A stretch of DNA of 17,115 nt from Actinomycetota bacterium (GTDB lineage Bacteria; Actinomycetota; Thermoleophilia; Gaiellales; Gaiellaceae), in NCBI GenBank assembly GCA_005883235.1, contig VAYE01000196.1, forward strand, positions 1 to 17,115, read 5' to 3'. The notes beneath the pieces are model-generated. The model was given only the letters and a program-made list of their open reading frames with translations. It ran no database searches and was not told where the DNA came from. Position numbers and translations under genes: made by a program. Shown piece by piece: positions 7,084 to 13,453 of this stretch. The stretch's first letter is position 1; each line of letters begins with the position of its first letter.

Positions 7084-7152
7084 CTGAGGAACCTCCCGGT
7101 TCCCTCAGACTCCCTCCACTGGTCCGCTTCGCGGACAGGCGGCTGCGCCGCC
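7084..7152 (+). terminator. three consecutive hairpins after ftsK
   Basis: Directly after the ftsK stop, CTGAGGAACC (7084-7093) pairs with GGTTCCCTCAG (7098-7108) with one bulged base. GTCCGC-TTC-GCGGAC follows at 7122-7136 and GGCGGC-TGC-GCCGCC at 7138-7152. No T-run follows. The cluster most likely ends the ftsK transcript and separates it from the importer promoter; the last two could also form leader structure if transcription starts upstream of them. Confidence 0.6.
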
Positions 7153-7179
7153 CGTGTTACCAGCACGTAAAACCCGCAC

Positions 7180-7208
7180 TCGATTCCCAAACCGGATCGC
7201 GTTAGCAT
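7180..7208 (+). promoter_or_regulatory. candidate promoter of the BMP transporter operon
   Basis: TAGCAT at 7203-7208 is a good actinobacterial -10 match. TCGATT at 7180-7185 sits 17 bases upstream as a weak -35. Transcription would begin near 7215, giving a leader of about 39 bases that includes the AAGGAGGG ribosome-binding site at 7243-7250. Confidence 0.45.
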
Positions 7209-7253
7209 CGTCACGGTCTACGCCGAGCGGCGACGAATACTCAAGGAGGGCAT

Positions 7254-8318
7254 GTGACCGGAAAGCGATTGCTGCTGCGAATCGTCACTCTCGTGGCGCT
7301 CGCGGCATTGGTAGTGGCGGCGGGCGCGGCCGCGCGCACGGGGCGCACCGGAGGGCCGGCGGCGAAGCAGGCGACGGTCAAGGTCGCGCTCGTCACCGAC
7401 GTCGGCGGGCTGAACGACCGTGGCTTCAACCACCTGTCGTACGTCGGCCTCCAGCAGGCCCAGAAGAAGCTCAAGGTGCAGGGCCGCGTGTTCATCACGG
7501 CGACGGGGGCCGACCGGACGCCGAACCTCAAGTCCGCGGCTCAGCAGGGCTACGGCCTCGTGATCCCGGTCGGCGTCCTGTTCGAGTTCGGGCCCATCGA
7601 CGACGTGGCGCCGGCGTTCCCGAGCACGAAGTTCGCAGGCGTCGACGTCCAGTGGTCGGCGCTCGCGAACAAAGAGCCGAACGTTCGCGGGATCCAGTTC
7701 AAGGAGCAGGAAGCCGGCTACCTCGTCGGCTACATCGCCGGCCTCGTGATCAAGCGTCACCCGCACGGCGGCAAGCAGGTCGTCAGCGGCGTGGGCGCCA
7801 ACAAGGTGCCCGCGATCACGCGCTTCCTCGCCGGCTACCAGGCCGGGGCGAAGAAGGCTGATCCCAAGGTCAGCGTCCTGATCAACTACGCGAACGATCC
7901 CACGTTCAACGATCAGGCGAAGTGCAAGGAGACGACGCTGAACCAGATCGACCGTGGTTCGGGCATCGTCTTCGAGGCTGCCGGCGCGTGTGGGCTCGGC
8001 GGGCTCGACGCGGCGAAGGAGAAGGGGATCTGGGGGATCGGCGTCGACGCCGACCAGGGCTTCCTCGGGTCGCACATCCTGACGAGCGCGACGAAGAACG
8101 TCGCCCTCTCCGTCTACCAGGCCATCGCCGACTACAAGAAGAACCCGTCCGGGTTCAAGGGCGGCTTCGACAAGATCTACAGCGTCAAGAACAACGGAGT
8201 CGGCTTCGGCAAGCTCAGCAAGAAGCTGTCGAAGGCCGACCGGCTGTACATCACCAAGAAGGTCGCGACGATCAAGAAGCAGATCGCGTCCGGCAAGATC
8301 AAGCCGCCGACGCAGTAG
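7254..8318 (+). CDS. BMP-family (PnrA-like) substrate-binding protein of nucleoside-type ABC importer
   Basis: This 354-residue protein is of the basic membrane protein family, which binds purine or other nucleosides outside the membrane and feeds them to an ABC importer. A Sec-type signal is clear: basic MTGKRLLLR, a hydrophobic run to about residue 23, then small residues. Unlike most family members it has no lipobox cysteine. The mature part begins with VKVALVTDVGGLND and RGFNHLSYVG (43-65), characteristic of the family, and continues with SAAQQGYGLVIPVG, QEAGYLVGYIAG and WGIGVDADQG (260-269). Its only cysteines, 224 and 246, could form a disulfide in the C-terminal lobe. The tail is Lys-rich. 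The GTG start has an AAGGAGGG box four to five bases upstream. It is the first gene of the importer operon. Confidence 0.92.
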   Translation: MTGKRLLLRIVTLVALAALVVAAGAAARTGRTGGPAAKQATVKVALVTDVGGLNDRGFNHLSYVGLQQAQKKLKVQGRVFITATGADRTPNLKSAAQQGYGLVIPVGVLFEFGPIDDVAPAFPSTKFAGVDVQWSALANKEPNVRGIQFKEQEAGYLVGYIAGLVIKRHPHGGKQVVSGVGANKVPAITRFLAGYQAGAKKADPKVSVLINYANDPTFNDQAKCKETTLNQIDRGSGIVFEAAGACGLGGLDAAKEKGIWGIGVDADQGFLGSHILTSATKNVALSVYQAIADYKKNPSGFKGGFDKIYSVKNNGVGFGKLSKKLSKADRLYITKKVATIKKQIASGKIKPPTQ

Positions 8319-8332
8319 CTCCGACTACGGTT

Positions 8333-8363
8333 CCTGGGGGGCGGGCGCTGTCCGCCCCCTAGG
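8333..8363 (+). terminator. 12-bp hairpin between binding protein and ATPase genes
   Basis: CCTGGGGGGCGG (8333-8344) pairs with CCGCCCCCTAGG (8352-8363) over all twelve positions with a single G-U pair, leaving a 7-base loop. There is no T-run. Hairpins here in ABC operons often stabilise or attenuate so that the binding protein outnumbers the membrane parts. The 3' arm overlaps TAGGAT (8360-8365), a possible -10 for the ATPase gene 10 bases further on. Confidence 0.65.
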
Positions 8364-8374
8364 ATTCGCATCCG

Positions 8375-9910
8375 ATGGCCGAAGCGCCCCCCGCCCTCGA
8401 GCTCAGAGGGATCACCAAGCGTTTCCCCGGCGTCCTCGCCAACGACCAGGTCGACTTCGACCTTCAACCGGGCGAGGTGCACGCCCTGCTCGGAGAGAAC
8501 GGCGCGGGCAAGTCGACGCTGATGAACATCGTCTACGGCCTGTACCGCCCGGACGAGGGCGAGATCGAGGTTCACGGCAAGCCCGTCTCGATCCACTCGC
8601 CGAAGGACGCGATCGAGCACGGGATCGGGATGGTCCACCAGCACTTCATGCTGATCCCGGTGATGACGGTGGCGGAGAACATGGTGCTCGCGTCCGAGCC
8701 GAGGCGAAACGGCGTCCTGCTCGACTACGGCGGGGCGGTCGAGCGCGTTCGGGACATCTCCAGCCGGTTCGGTCTCGCGGTCGACCCGACGGCGCGCGTG
8801 GAGAACATCAGCGTCGGCCAGCAGCAGCGGGTCGAGATCCTGAAGGCCCTGTACCGCGGCGCCGAGATCCTCATCCTCGACGAGCCGACGGCTGTCCTGA
8901 CGCCGCAGGAGGCCGAGGAGCTCTTCGAGATCATCCAGGGGCTGACGCGGGAGGGGAAGTCGATCGTCTTCATCAGCCACAAGCTCCGTGAGGTCCTCGA
9001 GGTCGCCGACCGCGTGACCGTCCTGCGGCGCGGAAAGACGGTCTCGACGATCCCGCGGGAGGGCGCGACCGAGACGGGCCTGGCCCGCTTGATGGTCGGT
9101 CGAGAGGTGTTGCTGCGCGTGGACAAGGCGCCCGCGACGCCGGGCGAGCCGCTCCTCGTCGTCGAGGAGCTCCACATTCTCGACGACCGTGGCCTCGAGG
9201 CCGTCCGCGGCATCTCCTTGAAGGTGCGGGCCGGGGAGATCGTCGGGCTCGCAGGCGTCGACGGAAACGGGCAGTCGGAGCTCGTCGAGGCGCTGGGCGG
9301 CCTGCGCCATCCCGCCGCGGGACGCATCGTCCTCGCGGGCAAGGACGTGACCGGCGCGGCCGCGCGAAAGGTCTTCGATCTCGGCATGGGCCACATTCCG
9401 GAGGACCGGCAGCGCCGCGGCCTGGTGCTCGACTTCACGCTCGCGGAGAACCTCGCGCTGCACGACTACCGCAAGCCGCCGAACTCGCGTCTCGGCTGGC
9501 TGTTCCCACAGCGGCTCGTACGCTGGGCGCGCCGCCTGCTCGAGCAGTTCGACGTCCGTGGAGGCGGTCCGTACACACGGGCGGCCGCGCTCTCGGGCGG
9601 CAACCAGCAGAAGGTCGTGCTGGCCCGCGAGATCGCCCGCGAGCCGAGCGTCCTCTTGGCCGGACAGCCGACGCGAGGGCTCGACGTCGGCGCGATCGAG
9701 TTCGTGCATCGCCGGCTCGTCCAGGCGCGCGACTCCGGCAAGGCGGTCCTCCTGGTCTCGCTCGAGCTCGAGGAGGTCCTCTCGCTCGCCGACCGCATCC
9801 TCGTCATCTACGAAGGCAGGATCGTCGGGGAGTACCCGCCGGACGTCACGGAGGAGGAGCTCGGCATCGCCATGACCGGGGGACGACTCGACGCGGAGGT
9901 GCCGGCCTGA
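8375..9910 (+). CDS. nucleoside-type ABC importer ATP-binding protein (double domain)
   Basis: This 511-residue fusion of two ABC ATPase domains, NupO/YufO type, powers the BMP-dependent importer at the inner face of the membrane. The first domain is complete: Walker A GENGAGKST at 40-48, Q-loop Gln89, signature SVGQQQR (146-152), Walker B ILILDEP at 165-171, switch His202. The second is degenerate in the family's usual way: its P-loop is VDGNGQSE (295-302) without GKT/S, the signature LSGGNQQK (407-414) is good, and the Walker B region ends in AGQP with Gln431 in place of the catalytic Glu. There is no Shine-Dalgarno; TAGGAT at 8360-8365 suggests a short or absent leader in addition to read-through from the BMP gene. 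The stop overlaps the next gene by four bases (CTGA). Confidence 0.95.
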   Translation: MAEAPPALELRGITKRFPGVLANDQVDFDLQPGEVHALLGENGAGKSTLMNIVYGLYRPDEGEIEVHGKPVSIHSPKDAIEHGIGMVHQHFMLIPVMTVAENMVLASEPRRNGVLLDYGGAVERVRDISSRFGLAVDPTARVENISVGQQQRVEILKALYRGAEILILDEPTAVLTPQEAEELFEIIQGLTREGKSIVFISHKLREVLEVADRVTVLRRGKTVSTIPREGATETGLARLMVGREVLLRVDKAPATPGEPLLVVEELHILDDRGLEAVRGISLKVRAGEIVGLAGVDGNGQSELVEALGGLRHPAAGRIVLAGKDVTGAAARKVFDLGMGHIPEDRQRRGLVLDFTLAENLALHDYRKPPNSRLGWLFPQRLVRWARRLLEQFDVRGGGPYTRAAALSGGNQQKVVLAREIAREPSVLLAGQPTRGLDVGAIEFVHRRLVQARDSGKAVLLVSLELEEVLSLADRILVIYEGRIVGEYPPDVTEEELGIAMTGGRLDAEVPA

Positions 9911-11175
9911 CCGAGGACTCGCCTCCCGCTCCTCCGTCGCCGGCCGAGGCGATCCCGAGCGTCGCCGCGCGGCTCGCGCTCTACCAGCGCGCGGGCGGCA
10001 TCGTCACGCCGATCCTGACCGCCGCGCTCGCGTTCTTCATCGGCGGTCTCGTCGTCCTCGCCACGACGGGGAAGAACCCGCTGCGCACCTACCACGAGAT
10101 CTTCAACGGGACCGGACTCAACTGGTTCCTCCACGTGGGCAGCCACAAGGTCGGCGTTCCCTTCACGAACAGCCGCGTCTGGTTTCCGTGGGACACGGCC
10201 TCGATCGCCGGCCAGAACCTCCAGCAGACGCTGATCCTGACCGTGACGCTCGTCCTGACCGGGCTCGCGGTCGCGTTCGCCTTCCGCTGCGGGCTCTTCA
10301 ACATCGGCGGACAGGGCCAGTACATCGTCGGGAGCGTCGTCGCCCTGCAGATGGGCGTCTGGTTCGCATCGCTGTCGCCGGTGCCGCACGTGCTGCTCGC
10401 CGTGACCGCGGCAGCGCTCGCCGGCGCCGCCTGGGCGGGGATCGCCGGCCTCCTGCGGGCCTCGGTCGGCGCGCACGAGGTGATCACCACGATCATGCTG
10501 AACTGGACCGCGCTGTGGATCGCGAGCTACCTCGTCGGGTTCGGCGGCCCCTTGCAAGACCCGAAGGCAGGGGCGGTGCCGGTGACGAAGGAGGTGACCC
10601 CGGGGGCCAAGCTCCACGTGTTCTGGGGCAGCGCGGTGCTCCAGGGCCTGCACATCGGCTTCTTCGTCGCCGTCGCCGCCCTCGTCGTCTACTGGCTCGT
10701 CCTGACCCGCTCCACGCTCGGCTACGAGGTGCGCGCCGTCGGCTTCAACGCGGAGGCGGCCCGCTACGGCGGGATCAACGTCGCGCGTAACTACTTCCTC
10801 GCGATGGCGATCTCGGGCTTGTTCGCAGGTCTCGCGGGCGCGCTCGACATCCTGGGCTGGCAGTTCCGACTCGACCTCACCGGCATCCAGACAGCCTCCC
10901 AGATCGCGTTCATGGGGATCGCCGTCGCCCTGCTCGGCAGGAACACGCCGGTGGGAGTCTTCCTCGCGGCGGTCCTCTTCGCCGCGCTGATCAACGGCAC
11001 GTCGACGCGAAACCTCGACCCGGCGATCTTCAAACCTGAGCTGGCCGGGAACCTCACCCGGATCATCCAGGGCCTCGTCGTCCTCTTCGTCGGAGCGGAC
11101 CTCCTGATCATCTACCTCTGGCAGTTGAGGCGGAAGCTCAAGCTCGGTCGGCCCCGGGCGGCGGCGCAGGAATGA
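9907..11175 (+). CDS. nucleoside-type ABC importer permease, first subunit (probable CTG start)
   Basis: This is a membrane permease of the branched-chain/nucleoside ABC type (BPD_transp_2), NupP/YufP-like, 422 residues from the proposed start. No ATG, GTG or TTG occurs in frame between the ATPase stop and GTG 10135, yet the intervening 76 codons encode the expected N-terminus: a short Pro-rich head, a membrane span (about 32-53) and NPLRTYHEIFNGT. CTG at 9907 has GGAGGT six bases upstream and overlaps the ATPase stop as CTGA. This mirrors the ATGA and TTGA overlaps elsewhere in the window. The remainder shows further spans and the RAVGFNAEAARYGGI coupling-loop motif of the family. It ends in an ATGA overlap with the second permease. 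Function is firm; the start codon is inference. Confidence 0.9.
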   Translation: MTEDSPPAPPSPAEAIPSVAARLALYQRAGGIVTPILTAALAFFIGGLVVLATTGKNPLRTYHEIFNGTGLNWFLHVGSHKVGVPFTNSRVWFPWDTASIAGQNLQQTLILTVTLVLTGLAVAFAFRCGLFNIGGQGQYIVGSVVALQMGVWFASLSPVPHVLLAVTAAALAGAAWAGIAGLLRASVGAHEVITTIMLNWTALWIASYLVGFGGPLQDPKAGAVPVTKEVTPGAKLHVFWGSAVLQGLHIGFFVAVAALVVYWLVLTRSTLGYEVRAVGFNAEAARYGGINVARNYFLAMAISGLFAGLAGALDILGWQFRLDLTGIQTASQIAFMGIAVALLGRNTPVGVFLAAVLFAALINGTSTRNLDPAIFKPELAGNLTRIIQGLVVLFVGADLLIIYLWQLRRKLKLGRPRAAAQE

Positions 11176-12407
11176 TCGCCCGCGCGGAAGACGTGTTCGA
11201 CCTGAGCCGGTCGCGCATCGCCGGCCCGCGCGGAGTCGCCGTCCTCGGGATCGTGCTCGGCGTGCTCGCGTTGTGGCTGGCGCTGCCGCCGGAGCACTAC
11301 CGTTCGGTCGGCGTGCCGGTCGTCGTCGGCATCGCGGCGATCGCCGCAGGGCTGTGGGCGGTACTCCACGGCGAGCGCCGAGCGGGCTGGGGAGCGGTCG
11401 CGGCCGGCATCCTGGGCATCGTCGGCGGCGCATTCGCCACCCGTGCCGCGGTGCCGCACCTCCAGGCGGTCATCACGTGGTCGGCGCTCATGGCCGCGAC
11501 GCTCCGCTTCGCGACTCCCCTCACGTTCGCGGCGATCGGAGGGATGTTCTCGGAGCGCAGCGGGGTCGTGAACATCGGCCTCGAGGGGATGATGCTGATG
11601 GGGGCCTTCTTCGGCGCCTGGGGCGCCGACCGGACGAGCTCCTGGGTGGGCGGAGTGCTGATCGGAATGCTGGCCGGAGCGCTGCTGGCGCTCGTCCACG
11701 CCTTCTTCTCGATCCACCTGCGGGCCGACCAGATCGTCAGCGGGACGGCGGTGAACTTCCTCGCCCTCGGGATAACCGGCTACTTCTACATCAACATCTA
11801 CGGCAACAACGGCACGCCCAACAACCTGTCCGGGGTGCCCGACGTGAACCTGAGCTGGCTGGGGAGGATCCCTCCGCACGGGCTCGGCACCTTCCTCCAC
11901 GACGCGTTCGGGCAGCTCAATCTCATGGTCTGGCTCAGCTTCGCCCTGCTCCTGATCGCGTACGTCGTCATGTTCAAGACTCCGATCGGTCTGCGCATCC
12001 GGTCGGTCGGCGAGCATCCTCGGGCGGCCGACACGGTCGGCATCTCGGTGTACGGCGTCCGCTACGCGTGTGTGACCACCTCGGGCGCCCTGGCCGCTAT
12101 GGGGGGCGTCTTCCTCTCCCTCGGCTTCGTCCACTCCTTCAGCGAGAACATGACCGCCGGACGGGGCTTCATCGCCCTGGCGGCCTTGATCTTCGGCCGC
12201 TGGCGGCCGTTCGGCGCCTTCGGGGCCGCGCTCCTGTTCGGCTTCGCGAGCGCCGTCGCCCCTCGCCTCGAGAACGTCGAGGGGTGGGCGAACTACGGCA
12301 CGCTCTTCCAGGCCTTGCCCTACGTCCTGACGCTCGTCGCCGTTGCCGGCGTCATCGGCCGCTCGATTCCGCCCGCCGCCGTTGGCCGACCCTACGAGAA
12401 GCAGTAA
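11172..12407 (+). CDS. nucleoside-type ABC importer permease, second subunit
   Basis: This 411-residue NupQ/YufQ-like permease forms the channel together with the preceding subunit. The family core begins around 110 with LRFATPLTFAAIGGMFSERS and SGVVNIGLEGMM (130-141), then several spans, the coupling-loop stretch SVGEHPRAADTVGI, and a final membrane helix. Before the core are about 100 extra residues with three hydrophobic segments (roughly 21-38, 47-65 and 72-90), making it longer than compact family members of about 320 residues. The start is the ATG of an ATGA overlap with the first permease. The last 26 bases overlap the probable start of the next small gene. Signals point to a nucleoside substrate from the BMP partner and the linked hydrolase/kinase, not from the permease itself. 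Confidence 0.93.
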   Translation: MIARAEDVFDLSRSRIAGPRGVAVLGIVLGVLALWLALPPEHYRSVGVPVVVGIAAIAAGLWAVLHGERRAGWGAVAAGILGIVGGAFATRAAVPHLQAVITWSALMAATLRFATPLTFAAIGGMFSERSGVVNIGLEGMMLMGAFFGAWGADRTSSWVGGVLIGMLAGALLALVHAFFSIHLRADQIVSGTAVNFLALGITGYFYINIYGNNGTPNNLSGVPDVNLSWLGRIPPHGLGTFLHDAFGQLNLMVWLSFALLLIAYVVMFKTPIGLRIRSVGEHPRAADTVGISVYGVRYACVTTSGALAAMGGVFLSLGFVHSFSENMTAGRGFIALAALIFGRWRPFGAFGAALLFGFASAVAPRLENVEGWANYGTLFQALPYVLTLVAVAGVIGRSIPPAAVGRPYEKQ

Positions 12408-12723
12408 TCCCGCCGCGCCGGGCGCGCTCGCGGCGGGTCTCCTTGCCGTCGCCGCCCTGCCGGCCGCGGTTGCGTTCGCGCAGCTCTCCGCCCGGGTGAA
12501 GCTGCTGCAGGCCGCGGCGGGGATCCCGGTCGCCGCGATCCTCGGCTTGTCGGCGATCTTCCTGGCCCGTCGAGCCCTGCGCCGCGCGGAGCGAACCCTC
12601 GGCCGGGCCGGGGGAGAACGGGTCGCGCGCGTGGGGCGGATCCTGGGCATCCTCGGTCTTTGCCTCGCCGCCTCGGGCGCGATCGCGGTCGGCTTCTACG
12701 AGCTTCTCGTTCACTACCAGTAG
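12382..12723 (+). CDS. small three-span membrane protein, unknown
   Basis: This 113-residue protein is read from a TTG at 12382; another in-frame TTG at 12343 is possible, and neither has a ribosome-binding site. It has three hydrophobic segments (about 15-35, 40-60 and 86-108). The second and third flank a basic stretch ARRALRRAERTLGRAGGERVARVGRIL split by a turn. This pattern (span, basic RR-helix, Gly-rich turn, span) recalls the DUF4190-like small membrane proteins common in actinobacteria. It overlaps the end of the second permease and finishes 16 bases before the rodZ-like gene. I cannot assign a function; a link to the importer or to the cell-shape gene is equally open. Confidence 0.65.
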   Translation: MADPTRSSNPAAPGALAAGLLAVAALPAAVAFAQLSARVKLLQAAAGIPVAAILGLSAIFLARRALRRAERTLGRAGGERVARVGRILGILGLCLAASGAIAVGFYELLVHYQ

Positions 12724-12727
12724 CACC

Positions 12728-12739
12728 TAGAATCGGCCG
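12728..12739 (+). promoter_or_regulatory. -10 element TAGAAT, leaderless promoter of the rodZ-like gene
   Basis: TAGAAT (12728-12733) is followed by exactly six bases and the GTG at 12740, so transcription should begin on the start codon. TTCTCG at 12704-12709 could be a poor -35 with an 18-base spacer. No Shine-Dalgarno lies between them. Confidence 0.6.
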
Positions 12740-13453
12740 GTGTTCGAGATCGGCAACAGCCTGCGCGAGGCTCGTCTGCGCCAGCAGCTCGAGTTCCCGG
12801 AGCTCGAGCAGGCGACGAAGATCCGCTCCCGCTACCTGCGCGCCCTCGAGGACGAGCAGTTCGAGGCGCTGCCCGCCGAGACCTACGTCAAGGGCTTCCT
12901 GCGCGCCTACGCGGAGTACCTGGGCCTCGACGGCCAGCTCTACGTGGACGAGTACAACTCGCGCTACGTCGTCGGCGAGGACGAGCCGGTCGCGCGTCCA
13001 CGCCGCTCGAACGCGGGCGGAACCCACCGGCGCGTGGAGTCGCGAGTCGTGCTGGCCGCCCTCGCCGGGATCGTCGCCGTGACGGCGCTCGTCATCGCCG
13101 CCTGGAAGTTCGGGGGGTCGAACAACCCTCAGACGATCCCGAACGCAGGCACGATCTCGGTCGGGAAGCACCGTCGTTCGCACCCGGTCTCGAACCACCT
13201 CGTCCTGAAGGCCGTCAACGGCGGGTCGCGGCTCGCGGTCTACCGAAACTCCGCAAGCGGCGCGCTCCTCTATGCCGGGACCCTCGAGCCCGGAAAGCAG
13301 GCCGTGTCGCTCTGGGGCAAGCGGATGTGGGTCGTGGCCGGCGCTCCGCGTCATCTCCAGGCGACGCTGAACGGCACGCGTCTCGCCTTCCCGGAAGGCC
13401 GTGCAGTCGTCGTCACTCGAAGCGGCTTCAAGCGCGTCCGCACCGCCGGTTGA
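12740..13453 (+). CDS. rodZ: RodZ-like HTH / transmembrane / DUF4115 protein
   Basis: This 237-residue bitopic protein has the RodZ layout. An N-terminal Cro/C1-type helix-turn-helix (HTH_25) spans about 1-72: IGNSLREARLR, the recognition-helix region and the hallmark ALPAETYVKGFLRAYAEYLGL (44-64). A basic linker, one membrane span (101-124), a Pro/His-containing linker and an outside C-terminal domain of DUF4115 type (about 150-237, with GSRLAVYRN and a GPxL-like turn) follow. In rod-shaped bacteria RodZ links MreB to the elongation machinery. In actinobacteria its role is less defined, so the symbol marks family membership. The GTG start follows a TAGAAT box directly. The gene overlaps cinA by four bases (TTGA). 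The same neighbours are common in this phylum. Confidence 0.85.
   Translation: MFEIGNSLREARLRQQLEFPELEQATKIRSRYLRALEDEQFEALPAETYVKGFLRAYAEYLGLDGQLYVDEYNSRYVVGEDEPVARPRRSNAGGTHRRVESRVVLAALAGIVAVTALVIAAWKFGGSNNPQTIPNAGTISVGKHRRSHPVSNHLVLKAVNGGSRLAVYRNSASGALLYAGTLEPGKQAVSLWGKRMWVVAGAPRHLQATLNGTRLAFPEGRAVVVTRSGFKRVRTAG

Noticed and set aside
6033..7205. Long second-frame ORF inside ftsK running into the intergenic region
   Set aside because: Arg-rich shadow frame over the intact FtsK motor and gamma domain; no independent start signal.
7084..7253. tRNA or riboswitch in the 170-base gap after ftsK
   Set aside because: The hairpins are simple short stems; no cloverleaf, T-loop or known riboswitch core is visible.
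1323..8482. Single GTGCAC words (for example 1323, 1935, 4216, 8474) as further copies of the dyad
   Set aside because: They lack the second half at the right spacing and lie in coding sequence with no relation to starts.
8177..12650. Several 500-codon minus-strand frames opposite the importer genes
   Set aside because: Complementary frames of GC-rich codons; the + strand genes carry all conserved motifs and ribosome-binding or overlap signals.
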